A DNA stretch of 64,000 bases from JBHFEI01 sp041928815 (GTDB lineage: Bacteria; Pseudomonadota; Alphaproteobacteria; Rhizobiales; Rhizobiaceae). How positions within the stretch are numbered: the first letter of the stretch is position 1; every line of letters starts with the position of its first letter. The notes below the pieces were generated by a model. That model saw nothing but the letters and a program-made list of their open reading frames with translations, searched no databases and was not told the origin of the DNA. The stretch is taken from contig NZ_JBHFEI010000004.1 of NCBI RefSeq assembly GCF_041928815.1, positions 1 through 64,000 of the forward strand. Reading direction: 5' to 3'. Of this stretch, positions 26,560 through 35,435 are shown piece by piece. The translations under genes were made by a program, and so were the position numbers.

Positions 26560-29313
26560 TTACGAGGCGAGCTTCAGCGCCTCCTGGCCGGCGAAACGGG
26601 CGAGGTCCTCCGGGCTCAGCGGCCGGGCGAAGGCATAGCCCTGCAGAAGGTCGCAGCCGAAGAGGCCGAGCATTTCCGCATGCGCGAAGGATTCGACGCC
26701 TTCCGCCACCGTCTCGACGCCGAGCGAGCGGCCGATGTCGATGATCGAGCGGATCAGCCCCTGCTGCTTCTTCGAGCCGAGGATCGGCGCCACGAGCTGG
26801 CGGTCGATCTTCAGCCGCTTCGGCTTGATCTTCAGCAGGCTGACGATCGAGGTGTGGCCCGTGCCGAAATCGTCGATCTCGATGTCGATGCCGCGCCGCT
26901 TGATCGCCGCGATGTTGGCGGTCACCCGGTCGTCGCTCTCGTCGAGGAAGATCGATTCGACCAGCTCGAAGGCGATCTTGCCGGGCGCGATCTGCAGCCC
27001 GTCGAGCGCGTGAAGCAGGGTCGCGTCGGACAGCCTGCGGGCCGACACGTTGACGGAGATTTTCGGGATGACGATGCCGTCCGCCTGCCAGCGCCGGTCG
27101 TCGGCGAGCGCCTTTTCCAGCACGATCCGGTCGAGCGTCGCGGTGACGTTCAGTTCCTCGGCGATCGGCAGGAACCTGTCGGGTGTCAGGAGCCCGTCGC
27201 GCGGATGCTGCCAGCGGATGAGCGCCTCGACGCCGGCGAGCGTCAGCGTCGTCGCGTCGAATTGCGGCTGGTACCAGACGACGAACTGGTCCTTTTCGAT
27301 GCCCTCGAGAATGTCGTCGGCGATGCGCTTGTTGCGGATGACTTCGGCCTGCAGGAATTCGGTGAAGAATTCATGCCGGTTGCGGCCGCTCTCCTTGGCA
27401 CGGTAGAGCGCGATGTCGGCGTTGACGAGCAGCCTCGATGCCTCGACCGGCGTGTCGCGCGCGACCGCGATGCCGATGCTGACGCCGAAGCGGCAGGGAA
27501 ACCCGTTATAGTCGACGGGCTGGCGCATCCGGCCGATGATGCGTTCCGAGAGTGCGGCGAGATAGGTCTTGTTCGGCGCGTCGGTGACGACGAGGACGAA
27601 TTCGTCGCCGCCGATCCGGGCGACGATGTCGCCCTTGCGCACATTGGCCCCGAGGATCCCCGCCGCATGCACGAGCATCGCGTCGCCGGCGGCGTGGCCG
27701 AGCGTGTCGTTGATCTGCTTGAACCGGTCGAGGTCGATGTGGAGGATGGCGACGTTGGAAAGCCCCGTGTCTCCGCCGAGTTCCGCGAGCTTCATGTCGA
27801 GCATGCGGCGGTTGCCGAGGCCGGTCAGCGGATCGTGCAGCGCGTTGTGGACGATCTGGTCGCGCGTGCGTTCCAGCTCGGCGTTGCGGGCGTCGGCGAG
27901 CGCCTTGGCCGAGAGCAGTTCCTCCGTCAGCGAGACGTCGTCGGTCACGTCCCAGGCGATCCCGGTCATCCGCTCGCCTCCGTCGGCGCAGCGGTAGACC
28001 GAGCCGACGGTGCGGATGTGGCGGACGCTGCCGTCGGCGCGCAGCACCCGGTATTGCGAGCGGTATTCCTCGCCGTCGTCGAGGGTGCGCAGCAGCGAGA
28101 GCGATGCGGAGCGCATGTCGGCCGGATGCACGCTCGCGCGCCACGCCTCGAAGGTCGGATGGGGATTGTCCGGCGCCAGCCCGTGCAGGTCGAGCATGCG
28201 GTTGTCCCAGCTGCGCTTCTGGGTGGCGAGATCGATTTCCCAGATGCCGATGCGCGAGGCGTTGAGCGCCATGTCGAGGCGGCGCGACAGGCTGAGCAGT
28301 TCCTCGTCGCGCACGCGCAGCCGGGCGAGGTTGCGCTGGCGCTCGCTGATCAGGTTACCGGTCAGCACGATCGGCAGCACGACGACGAGCACGGCGAGCA
28401 GGATGATGAGCCGGATCGTGTCGCCATTGTCGGGCGCCTGCGCCCAACCGTCCTTCGGCAGCGCGCCGAGCTGCCAGGTGCCGCCCGGTAGGGCCAGGGA
28501 GCGCAGGACCGGCGACTGGTCGAAGAGGGCGCCGTCGCCGAAGAACGCATCCTGCACATGGTCGGCGAGCGAGGCGTCGCGGATGGCGAGACGGATGCCG
28601 TCGCCGCCCTCGATGCCGTGCAGCGCGGCCTCGGAGGCTTTCCGTTCGCCGCCGAGCCCTGCATTGCGGTAGAACGGCCGCTCGGCGATCGCGGCCTCGA
28701 CGAAGCCCCAGAACACCGGCTCGCCGCTGCGCATGGTGAAGACCGGATAGTAGACGGTGAAGCCCCTTTCGCCGCTCGGCAGGCGGACAGGACCGTCGAT
28801 CACGGGCTTGGCCTTCTGCCGCGCCCGGTCGGTGACCGCGCGCAACGAGGAGAAGCGCGTGAGATCGGTGCCGGGTGCCTTTCCGCTCGTCGCCGGGAAA
28901 CTCATCGAGACGACCCCTCCCGGCGCGGCGCTGATGCGGCTGATCTGGCTGTTCTGGACGAGGATCTTTGTCGCGATGCGCTCGAAGACGGCCCTCTCCA
29001 TGAACGGCTCGACCGAGAGGCTGTTGACGAGACCGCGCAGGGCCGACATCGAGCCGCGCACCTCTGCGCCGAGCCGGGTCGCCACGAGGTCGAGTTCGGT
29101 CTCGACGCTGTTCTTCAGGCGGATCTGGAAATTCTGCTCGTTCTGCGCGCTGAAGAGCACACCGCCGGTGACGATGACGCAGGCGGCGATGGCCGCCGGC
29201 ACGAAGGAGGGTTTGACGAAGCGGATGAGAGAAAGGGCCGTGAGCCGCAGATTTTCAACGCGTTTCAACGCTTTCGAGACCCCTTGCACCGACGTTCGCG
29301 CCCCCTCCGGCAC
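26560..29313 (-). CDS. CHASE-PAS-GGDEF-EAL cyclic-di-GMP signalling protein
   Basis: Membrane c-di-GMP enzyme of about 917 residues. An N-terminal membrane helix (about 35-55), a periplasmic CHASE sensor (about 80-290), a second helix (about 300-322), a PAS domain (about 345-470), a GGDEF domain with intact IGGDEFVLV near 570 and an EAL domain (VEALIRWQHP near 693; IDDFGTGH; RLKIDRQ) follow. Both catalytic motifs are intact, so it may make or degrade c-di-GMP. The start is uncertain: GTG 29313 lacks a ribosome site, and GTG 29289 with GGAGGGG upstream is an alternative. It is divergent from the DUF1344 gene. Confidence 0.92.
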   Translation of the reverse strand: MPEGARTSVQGVSKALKRVENLRLTALSLIRFVKPSFVPAAIAACVIVTGGVLFSAQNEQNFQIRLKNSVETELDLVATRLGAEVRGSMSALRGLVNSLSVEPFMERAVFERIATKILVQNSQISRISAAPGGVVSMSFPATSGKAPGTDLTRFSSLRAVTDRARQKAKPVIDGPVRLPSGERGFTVYYPVFTMRSGEPVFWGFVEAAIAERPFYRNAGLGGERKASEAALHGIEGGDGIRLAIRDASLADHVQDAFFGDGALFDQSPVLRSLALPGGTWQLGALPKDGWAQAPDNGDTIRLIILLAVLVVVLPIVLTGNLISERQRNLARLRVRDEELLSLSRRLDMALNASRIGIWEIDLATQKRSWDNRMLDLHGLAPDNPHPTFEAWRASVHPADMRSASLSLLRTLDDGEEYRSQYRVLRADGSVRHIRTVGSVYRCADGGERMTGIAWDVTDDVSLTEELLSAKALADARNAELERTRDQIVHNALHDPLTGLGNRRMLDMKLAELGGDTGLSNVAILHIDLDRFKQINDTLGHAAGDAMLVHAAGILGANVRKGDIVARIGGDEFVLVVTDAPNKTYLAALSERIIGRMRQPVDYNGFPCRFGVSIGIAVARDTPVEASRLLVNADIALYRAKESGRNRHEFFTEFLQAEVIRNKRIADDILEGIEKDQFVVWYQPQFDATTLTLAGVEALIRWQHPRDGLLTPDRFLPIAEELNVTATLDRIVLEKALADDRRWQADGIVIPKISVNVSARRLSDATLLHALDGLQIAPGKIAFELVESIFLDESDDRVTANIAAIKRRGIDIEIDDFGTGHTSIVSLLKIKPKRLKIDRQLVAPILGSKKQQGLIRSIIDIGRSLGVETVAEGVESFAHAEMLGLFGCDLLQGYAFARPLSPEDLARFAGQEALKLAS

Positions 29314-29551
29314 GGTAGGAGGCAGGTCTTAATTTTGCATTGCGGGATGACGGCCTGGCCGCCCGAGCGCACCGGCAATGGTTGATCTTTCGTTAAACAC
29401 CGCTTGCCTTTTTCAGGCCCGCAGGGTTTCACTCTTGCCGCCGTCGTGGCCGGAGCTTCGCCGGAATGTCATCGCGCCGGGCGATTTTCGCCACAATCCG
29501 GGACCAGAAGGGATCGCACCAATGGCAGACAAACATGCTCGGGGAATCACG

Positions 29552-29812
29552 ATGCGCTTCATCATCGCCGCTTTGCTGGGCGCCGCCGGCCTCCTCTCCC
29601 CCTTCTCCGCGGTGGCGGAGAGCGCCGATGTCGAGGCGGTGATCACCGATGTCGACACCGAACGGCTGAGCCTGTCGCTCGACGACGGCAAGAGCTACCA
29701 GGCGCCCGAGGAATTCAATTTCGAAGGGTTGAAGGCGGGCGTGAAGGTGATCGTCTTCTACACCGAGGTCGACGGCAAGCGCGTCATCAACGATCTCGAG
29801 GTCGTGCAGTAG
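29552..29812 (+). CDS. DUF1344 domain-containing secreted protein
   Basis: An 86-residue protein with signal peptide (MRFIIAALLGAAGLLSPFSAVA, cleaved before ESADVE). A small beta-rich domain follows, with DVDTERLSLSLDDGKSY and GLKAGVKVIVFYTEVDGKR, characteristic of rhizobial DUF1344 proteins. It is periplasmic and the function is unknown. GGGGA upstream of ATG 29552 decides the start over ATG 29522. It is a single gene. Confidence 0.88.
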   Translation: MRFIIAALLGAAGLLSPFSAVAESADVEAVITDVDTERLSLSLDDGKSYQAPEEFNFEGLKAGVKVIVFYTEVDGKRVINDLEVVQ

Positions 29813-30025
29813 GCGAGCGCGATCGCCGCACGGTTACTGCTGGACGAAGGCATCGCGGCCCTCGGCATCGGCCGGAGATGCACCGTCTCATCGTTCGCGG
29901 CACCGTCGGACGCCGAAACGATCCCGATCCCGCCGGACCTTCGCAAGAGCGCGCCGCGACCCTTCAGATCCGCTTTCGATCATCGTTCTTCCGCAAGGCC
30001 GACGCACGGTTGCGGGGAACGCGCT

Positions 30026-30610
30026 TCAGATCCAGGTCAGCGCGCCGTTGTCGGAAACGAGGATGCGATCCTGCGGGATTGGCGCGACGGAGGCCTCGTC
30101 GGAGGCCATGTGGCCGGACAGCTTGAACATCGAGCGGATGACGCCGCCATGGCAGACGCAGACCGTCGGCCGGTCGACGCCGTCGAGCCAGTCGCGGATG
30201 CGGTGCGACAAGATCTCGTAGCTTTCCGCCGTTTCGCCCGGCGGCACGAAGTCCCATTTGGACGCCTCGCGCGCCGCTACCAGGTCCGGCGCGCGCGCCT
30301 CGATCTCGGCGAGCGTGTTGCCTTCCCAGTCGCCGAAGGAGACCTCCTTCAGCCGCGCATCCAGCCGGTAGGCGGCGGGATCGAGGCCGATGGCGGCACG
30401 CAGCCGCTCCATCGTCTCGCGCGTGCGGCCGAGCGGGCTGGAGACGAAGTCGAACGCGTCGACGCGGCCGCCGAGCACCTTGGCGAGCGCCCGGCCGTTG
30501 GCCGTCGCCTGCGCCCGGCCGGTGTCGTTCAGCGGGATGTCCTTCTGTCCCTGGAGACGCCCTTCCGCGTTCCAGTCCGTCTGACCGTGTCGTATCAGGT
30601 AGATGAGCAA
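30026..30610 (-). CDS. Histidine phosphatase (phosphoglycerate mutase-like) family protein
   Basis: A 194-residue enzyme with the phosphohistidine motif LIRHGQTDWN at the N-terminus and the distal catalytic segment VCHGGVIRSM. The intermediate acid is in LKEVSFGDWEGNT. Closest general type is GpmB/CobC-like phosphatase, and the substrate is unknown. In Rhizobiaceae this gene is commonly next to fabI, as here 56 bases downstream of it. It starts with ATG 30610 (MLIYLIRHGQT). Confidence 0.93.
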   Translation of the reverse strand: MLIYLIRHGQTDWNAEGRLQGQKDIPLNDTGRAQATANGRALAKVLGGRVDAFDFVSSPLGRTRETMERLRAAIGLDPAAYRLDARLKEVSFGDWEGNTLAEIEARAPDLVAAREASKWDFVPPGETAESYEILSHRIRDWLDGVDRPTVCVCHGGVIRSMFKLSGHMASDEASVAPIPQDRILVSDNGALTWI

Positions 30611-30665
30611 GCGGGTCGCTCCGCGAGAGGCAGGAGAAGGGGAGGGCGCCGTTCCTTCGGGACCG

Positions 30666-31484
30666 TCAGTCCTTGACGACGGAGATGTCCGGCGCGTCCA
30701 CCGCCTTCATGCCGACGACATGATAGCCGCTGTCGGCATGGTGCACCTCGCCGGTCACGGAGCGCGACAGGTCGGAGAGCATATAGAGACCGACATCGCC
30801 GACCTCCTCGATGGTGACCGTGCGGCGCAGCGGCGCGTTGTACTCGTTCCACTTGAGGATGTAGCGGAAGTCGCCGATGCCCGAGGCGGCAAGCGTCTTG
30901 ATCGGCCCGGCCGAAATCGCGTTGACCCGGATGTTCTTCGGCCCGAGGTCGACGGCGAGGTATTTCACGCTCGCCTCCAGCGCCGCCTTCGCGACACCCA
31001 TGACGTTGTAGTTCGGCATCACCTTCTCGGCGCCATAATAGGTCATGGTCAGCATCGAGCCGCCGTCCGTCATCAGCTTTTCCGCGCGCCGCGCGATCGA
31101 GGTGAAGGAGAAGACCGAGATCTGCATCGTCTTGGCGAAATTTTCCGGCGAGGTATCGACGTAACGTCCGGTCAGCTCGTCCTTGTCGGAAAAGCCGATG
31201 GCATGCACGACGAAGTCGATCTTGCCCCAGAGGGCCGCCAGATGGTCGAACACGGCATCGATCGTCGCCTCGTCGCTGACGTCGCAATGGCCGGCAAGCA
31301 CGCCGCCGAGTTCCGCGGCCAGCGGCTCCACCCGCTTCTTCAGCGCGTCGCCCTGATAGGTGAAGGCGATCTCGGCACCCTGCTGATGAAGAGCCTTGGC
31401 AATCCCCCAGGCGATCGAACGATTGTTTGCCACGCCGAGGATGACGCCGCGCTTGCCACTCATCAGACCGGATGCCTGTGCCAT
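30666..31484 (-). CDS. fabI: Enoyl-[acyl-carrier-protein] reductase (NADH), FabI
   Basis: Completes each round of fatty-acid elongation by reducing enoyl-ACP. The 272-residue SDR-type protein shows GVANNRSIAWGIAKAL (nucleotide binding), and the FabI-specific Tyr-x6-Lys in YNVMGVAK, with substrate loop ISAGPIKTLAASGIGDF. ATG 31484 has GGGGATATACC upstream. It is the target enzyme class of triclosan; nothing about resistance can be read here. It is co-directional with the histidine phosphatase. Confidence 0.95.
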   Translation of the reverse strand: MAQASGLMSGKRGVILGVANNRSIAWGIAKALHQQGAEIAFTYQGDALKKRVEPLAAELGGVLAGHCDVSDEATIDAVFDHLAALWGKIDFVVHAIGFSDKDELTGRYVDTSPENFAKTMQISVFSFTSIARRAEKLMTDGGSMLTMTYYGAEKVMPNYNVMGVAKAALEASVKYLAVDLGPKNIRVNAISAGPIKTLAASGIGDFRYILKWNEYNAPLRRTVTIEEVGDVGLYMLSDLSRSVTGEVHHADSGYHVVGMKAVDAPDISVVKD

Positions 31485-31728
31485 GGTATATCCCCAATAC
31501 TTTCAACATGCCCGGCCGTACCGCGGGACGGGTATACGCAAACGAGACCGTGCGGGAGGAGAGCCTGCGGCATTCCGGCGCGGAAATGTCCGAAGCCTAT
31601 GGCATAGGCGCCGGACCGGTTCAAGCGCGGCCGGGATCAGGAACTGTAAGTTCCCGTAACAAAGGGTCAGGCGCCCGAAGCCTGTAGCGATCCCCCAGAT
31701 TCGCCTGTCGGCTTCAGGCCTTCGCTTT

Positions 31729-31777
31729 CAAGCGTGTCTTTTCGCAAGACCGCCGCACGCTTTTGCGAGCCATGCTT
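31729..31777. repeat. Dispersed rhizobial palindromic repeat, copy 2
   Basis: GCGTGTCTTTTCGCAAGACC, a CGCACG core, and a CCATGCT end align with copy 1 at 11234-11284 (GCATGTCCTTACGCAAAACA ... GACATGCT) with several substitutions. It lies directly at the 3' end of the J-domain gene, a placement similar to copy 1 downstream of a minus-strand gene. Diverged copy, so confidence is moderate. Confidence 0.55.
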
Positions 31778-32865
31778 CAAAGATAGAGCCCCTCGCGCAG
31801 GCTGCGCATCAGGTCGGTCATCTTGTCGTCGGGCTTTTCCCACAGCATCAGGCGGAGTTCGACGAACAGCGTGCCGCGCCGGCCGGCTTCGTCGGCGAGG
31901 CCGCGGCCGGGAAGCGGGATGACATGGCCCGAATTGGACCAGGGCGGAACGGTGACGACGACCGGCCCGTCGAGCGTCTCGACGGCCGTCTCGCAGCCGA
32001 GGACGGCGTTCTGGATGTCGATCGGCAGCGTGGTGCGCAGGTCGTGGCCGTCGGTGCGGAAGGCGCCGTCCTTCTCGACGCGCAGCGTCACGACGACGTC
32101 GCCGCGGCGCAGGCCCTCGACATGATGGCCCTGCTCCGTCAGCCGCACGACATGGCCGTCGGTGGCGCCGGCGGGAAGGGCGACCTTGACGGTTTCGCCG
32201 TCGTCGAGCGTCACGGCGAGGCGCGCGCGGCTGTGGAGATCCTCGACGGTGACCGGCAGGTCGATCGCAAGGTCCGGCACCTTGTTGACGCTTTTGCGCT
32301 GCGCGCCGCGGATGCGGCGGACGATGGCGGACACGAGTTCGGCGGCGGGTGCTGCGCCACGCGCGAAAGGGTTCAGCGAGGCGCGCCGCGGCGCTGCCTG
32401 CGGCGCCGGCTCCGCATCGGCGGCCTCCGTGAAAGCCTCGGGACGGACGGCCTCCGGGCGCGGCGCGGATCGCGGCGGCGGCTTCTTCTCCTGCTGCCTC
32501 GGTTCCTGCGACCTCGTCTCCTGCGGCTTCGGCCGGACGGCGGCGCCGAAGATGCGCTCGATCATCTCCTCGGCCATGTCGGCGTCGACGGGTTCCTCGC
32601 CGGCCTCGCGGGCGCTTTTCTGCTTCATCGCCTCCATGCGGCGCAGTTCCGCCTCGCGGCGGGCCTGGTCGTAGCGGGTGCGCAGCCGCGGATCCTTCAG
32701 CACCTCGTAGGCGCGGCCCGCTTCGGCGAAGCGCGCGGTCGCCAGCGGATCGTCCGGGTTCTGGTCGGGATGCACGCTCTTCGCCACAGCCCGCCAGGCG
32801 GCCTTGATCTCGTCGGGACCGGCATTGCGCCTGACGCCGAGAACGGAATAGGGATCGCGCATCAT
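31777..32865 (-). CDS. DnaJ/CbpA-like J-domain protein without zinc finger
   Basis: Hsp40-type co-chaperone of 362 residues. The J domain is at 1-70 with the Hsp70-activating HPD motif in SVHPDQNPDD. A Pro/Glu/Arg-rich linker (about 110-180) replaces the zinc-finger region. The two C-terminal beta-domains follow, with LPAGATDGHVVRL and VPPWSNSGHVIPLPGRG. This makes it a type B (CbpA-like) J-protein rather than main DnaJ. Adjacent ATGs exist at 32865 and 32862; AAGG stands 9 bases before the first. It lies in the fabI-pdxH interval as in other Rhizobiaceae. Confidence 0.93.
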   Translation of the reverse strand: MMRDPYSVLGVRRNAGPDEIKAAWRAVAKSVHPDQNPDDPLATARFAEAGRAYEVLKDPRLRTRYDQARREAELRRMEAMKQKSAREAGEEPVDADMAEEMIERIFGAAVRPKPQETRSQEPRQQEKKPPPRSAPRPEAVRPEAFTEAADAEPAPQAAPRRASLNPFARGAAPAAELVSAIVRRIRGAQRKSVNKVPDLAIDLPVTVEDLHSRARLAVTLDDGETVKVALPAGATDGHVVRLTEQGHHVEGLRRGDVVVTLRVEKDGAFRTDGHDLRTTLPIDIQNAVLGCETAVETLDGPVVVTVPPWSNSGHVIPLPGRGLADEAGRRGTLFVELRLMLWEKPDDKMTDLMRSLREGLYL

Positions 32866-33074
32866 CTCAACCGCCCTTGAAGCTTGGCCTTTGCCTGTCG
32901 GTCCGCAACGCCTTCAACGAGCAGGAGAGGTGCGGGTTCCGTCGGGCGTTCCGGCCTTTTTCGCTTCCTCGACTGTCGGGAAAACTTGCTAAGGATGGGT
33001 TATGCGGCCGGGAAGGGCCTGCGCGCCCGGCCCGCGATCCGCCATCTTGGTTAACGGCGGGTGAAAAACCCGGC

Positions 33075-33479
33075 TCAGCCCTGGCGTTCGAAGCGCGACA
33101 GCAGCCATTCGCCCTTGCCCGCCTGGCAGGCGCGGCCGTCGAAGCGGGCGATCCCCTCGTAGGAATGGCGGGTGGTGGTGAAGCTGCGGCAGACGACGCC
33201 GTCGGCCCGCTGCTCGCGGATGGCGCTGATCACGCCTGCGCTTCCCGAACTGGCGTTGGCCCAGGGAACGGGGCGGTCCTTCAGGCTGGCGAGGTCGGCG
33301 GAGGAGACGGCGTTGCGCACGGTCGCCTCGTCCGAGGTCTCCGCGGGACGCGCGGCGATCGCGCCGGTAGCGATCGACCGGTCGACGCCGCTGGCGAAAT
33401 CGAGCCCGCCGCCGACGCAGGCGGCAAGCGGCAGGCATGCGACACCGATGCAGGCCGCGCGACCTGCCGCCCGGGCCAT
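33075..33479 (-). CDS. RT0821/Lpp0805-family surface lipoprotein
   Basis: A 134-residue putative lipoprotein. The signal ends with lipobox LPLAAC. The mature part ends with VCRSFTTTRHSYEGIARFDGRACQAGKGEW, of which the motif CRSF...G-x-A-C-x-x-x-G-x-W is typical of the RT0821/Lpp0805 surface-antigen family. ATG 33479 has AAAGGGGCAG upstream; the frame extends to 33593 but would bury the signal peptide. It is divergent from pdxH. Function unknown, envelope-associated. Confidence 0.82.
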   Translation of the reverse strand: MARAAGRAACIGVACLPLAACVGGGLDFASGVDRSIATGAIAARPAETSDEATVRNAVSSADLASLKDRPVPWANASSGSAGVISAIREQRADGVVCRSFTTTRHSYEGIARFDGRACQAGKGEWLLSRFERQG

Positions 33480-33605
33480 CTGCCCCTTTGTCTCCGCGAT
33501 CCGCTTTGCTATGTGTCGCACGGCATACCTGTGAATGAATCGAGACGCATGCAGGACACGTCGCGCTCCGTGCCGACGGGTCCAGGGCGGCATGGGACGG
33601 AGACT

Positions 33606-34220
33606 ATGGGCGTGAACAGCTTAACAAGCGGTGACTTCACCGATGCGAATGATCCCGTTTCGCTCTTCGGCGACTGGCTGACGGAAGCGCAGGCGACCGA
33701 GGTCAACGATCCGAGCGCAGTGGCGCTCGGGACGGTCGACGAGGAGGGGATGCCGAACGTGCGCATGGTGCTGCTCAAGGACCACGACGCGCGCGGCTTC
33801 GTCTTCTATACGAATTTCGAGAGCGCCAAGGGCCGCGAGATCCTGTCCAGCCGCAAGGCGGCGATGTGCTTCCACTGGAAGACGCTGCGCCGCCAGGTGC
33901 GCATCCGGGGTGCCGTCGAGGTCGTCACCGATGCCGAAGCGGACGCCTATTACGACAGCCGCCCGCTGCAGAGCCGCATCGGCGCCTGGGCGTCGAAGCA
34001 GTCCCGCCCGCTCGAAAGCCGCTTCGCGCTGGAAAAGGCGGCCGCCGCCTATGCGGCGAAGTTCGCGCTCGGCGCCGTGCCGCGTCCGGAGCACTGGTCG
34101 GGTTTTCGCGTGATGCCGGAGACGATCGAGTTCTGGAAGGACGGCGCCTTCCGCCTGCACGACCGCATCGTCTTTGCGCGCGACGGCGAGGGCTGGTCGA
34201 AGACGCGGCTCTATCCGTAA
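33606..34220 (+). CDS. pdxH: Pyridoxamine/pyridoxine 5'-phosphate oxidase
   Basis: FMN enzyme that makes pyridoxal 5'-phosphate. The 204-residue protein contains NVRMVLLKDHD, FYTNFESAKG, CFHWKTLRRQVRIRG and the C-terminal signature EFWKDGAFRLHDR, ending in TRLYP as the family does. ATG 33606 with GGACGGAG before it matches rhizobial PdxH N-termini (LTSGDFT). A start at 33550 would add a non-conserved tail. It is monocistronic, followed by a GC hairpin. Confidence 0.95.
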   Translation: MGVNSLTSGDFTDANDPVSLFGDWLTEAQATEVNDPSAVALGTVDEEGMPNVRMVLLKDHDARGFVFYTNFESAKGREILSSRKAAMCFHWKTLRRQVRIRGAVEVVTDAEADAYYDSRPLQSRIGAWASKQSRPLESRFALEKAAAAYAAKFALGAVPRPEHWSGFRVMPETIEFWKDGAFRLHDRIVFARDGEGWSKTRLYP

Positions 34221-34301
34221 CGCGCGCCCCCTCGCGCACGTCCGGCGAATCCTGGTTCTCCGGACGTGTTCTCTTCTTTTGTTCCCGCCGCCTTGTCCGA
34301 C

Positions 34302-34323
34302 GCCGAAGCGATCCCGCTTCGGC
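34302..34323. terminator. Perfect hairpin between convergent genes
   Basis: A 9-bp perfect stem (34302-34310 with 34315-34323) with a 4-base loop lies between the ends of pdxH and the polysaccharide deacetylase gene. There is no clear U-run on either strand. Position suggests a bidirectional 3'-end structure; intrinsic termination is uncertain. Confidence 0.45.
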
Positions 34324-34339
34324 TCGACATGCCCCGCGC

Positions 34340-35371
34340 TCAGTCCCTCGCGCCCATCAGGCGGAAGGGAATGCCGGAGGCGAGCGCGGCAACCGCGCCG
34401 GCGCTCTGGAAATAGCCGTTGAGCGAGATGCGCGGCAGGCCGGTCAGCCTTTCCTGCAGGCGGAGCGTGCCCGGCCGGGTCAGCACGCCGACCGAAAGCC
34501 CGGCCTCTTCGGCGAGCGCGGCTTCGCGGTCGCCGGCCGCCGCCCGGTCGCCATAGGGATAGGCGATCGTCGTCGGCCTCCGACCGGTGATCGCCTCGAC
34601 CGTCATGATGGACCCCTCGATCTCCGCGAGCGCCTCGTCGCGCGGCAGTCGGGCCAGCGCCCGATGGCTGACCGTGTGCGCGCCGAGGCTTGCCAGCGGA
34701 TCGGCGGCAAGCCGGGCGAGCCCTTCCACATCAAGCGTCAGCGCGCCGATCAGTGCCAGCGGGTCGATGCCGTGCTGCCGGGCCGCGGCGTCGATCCGGG
34801 CGACGGCCTCCGCCTCGTCGATGCCGTGGACGAAGGCGGCCAGCCGATCGAACGCCGCCTGTTTGCCGCGCGAGGTCGCAAGCTCAAGCCTCTCCGGGCC
34901 CGAGCCGAAATCGAAGGCGAGGTGGTCGATGCCGGACAGAAGCCGGTCGAGCGTCTGCCACCAGGCGCCGTGGCTGCGCTCGACGAAGCCCTTGGTGACG
35001 AAGACGGTGTAGGGCACCCCGTGCCGTCGGAACACCGGCGCCGCATGCTCGAGATTGTCGCGATAGCCGTCGTCGAGGGTGAAGGCGGCGAGGGGCGGGC
35101 CCTGCGGCTCCGACAGAAGGGCGGGCAGGGCATCGAGCGCGACGAAGCGGTAGCCTGTCCGCTTCAGCGTCAGGATCGCTGTGTCGAGGAAGTCCGGCGT
35201 GATGTCCAGATGCGCGTTCGGCGCAAAGGCGGCCGCGACCTTCGGTCGCACATGATGGAGCGTGAAGATCGCGCCGCGCCCGCGCGCGGCAGCCATCAGG
35301 CCGAAACCCGCCACGACACCCGAGGCGGCGAGCCCCGCGGCGATCACGCATCGTTTCAACTGCCGCTTCAC
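34340..35371 (-). CDS. Polysaccharide deacetylase (NodB-homology, CE4) family protein
   Basis: A 343-residue carbohydrate esterase-4 protein. The N-terminus has a signal anchor (about 8-30). The NodB domain has the metal/catalytic motif FTLDDGYRDN (two Asp) and the His pair motif GAHTVSHRAL. The last motifs (TIAYPYG, then GLSVGVLTR) are also typical. It probably deacetylates a cell-surface glycan. It is not NodB proper, as no nod genes are near. The start is GTG 35371 with GGAGG 9 bases upstream; TTG 35377 is only 3 bases from GGAGG. Confidence 0.88.
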   Translation of the reverse strand: MKRQLKRCVIAAGLAASGVVAGFGLMAAARGRGAIFTLHHVRPKVAAAFAPNAHLDITPDFLDTAILTLKRTGYRFVALDALPALLSEPQGPPLAAFTLDDGYRDNLEHAAPVFRRHGVPYTVFVTKGFVERSHGAWWQTLDRLLSGIDHLAFDFGSGPERLELATSRGKQAAFDRLAAFVHGIDEAEAVARIDAAARQHGIDPLALIGALTLDVEGLARLAADPLASLGAHTVSHRALARLPRDEALAEIEGSIMTVEAITGRRPTTIAYPYGDRAAAGDREAALAEEAGLSVGVLTRPGTLRLQERLTGLPRISLNGYFQSAGAVAALASGIPFRLMGARD

Positions 35372-35435
35372 GCGCAAGGACCTCCGAGACCCGACGGGCG
35401 CTATTGAGACAGAGGCGCGTTAAGCCTTGCTTAAA

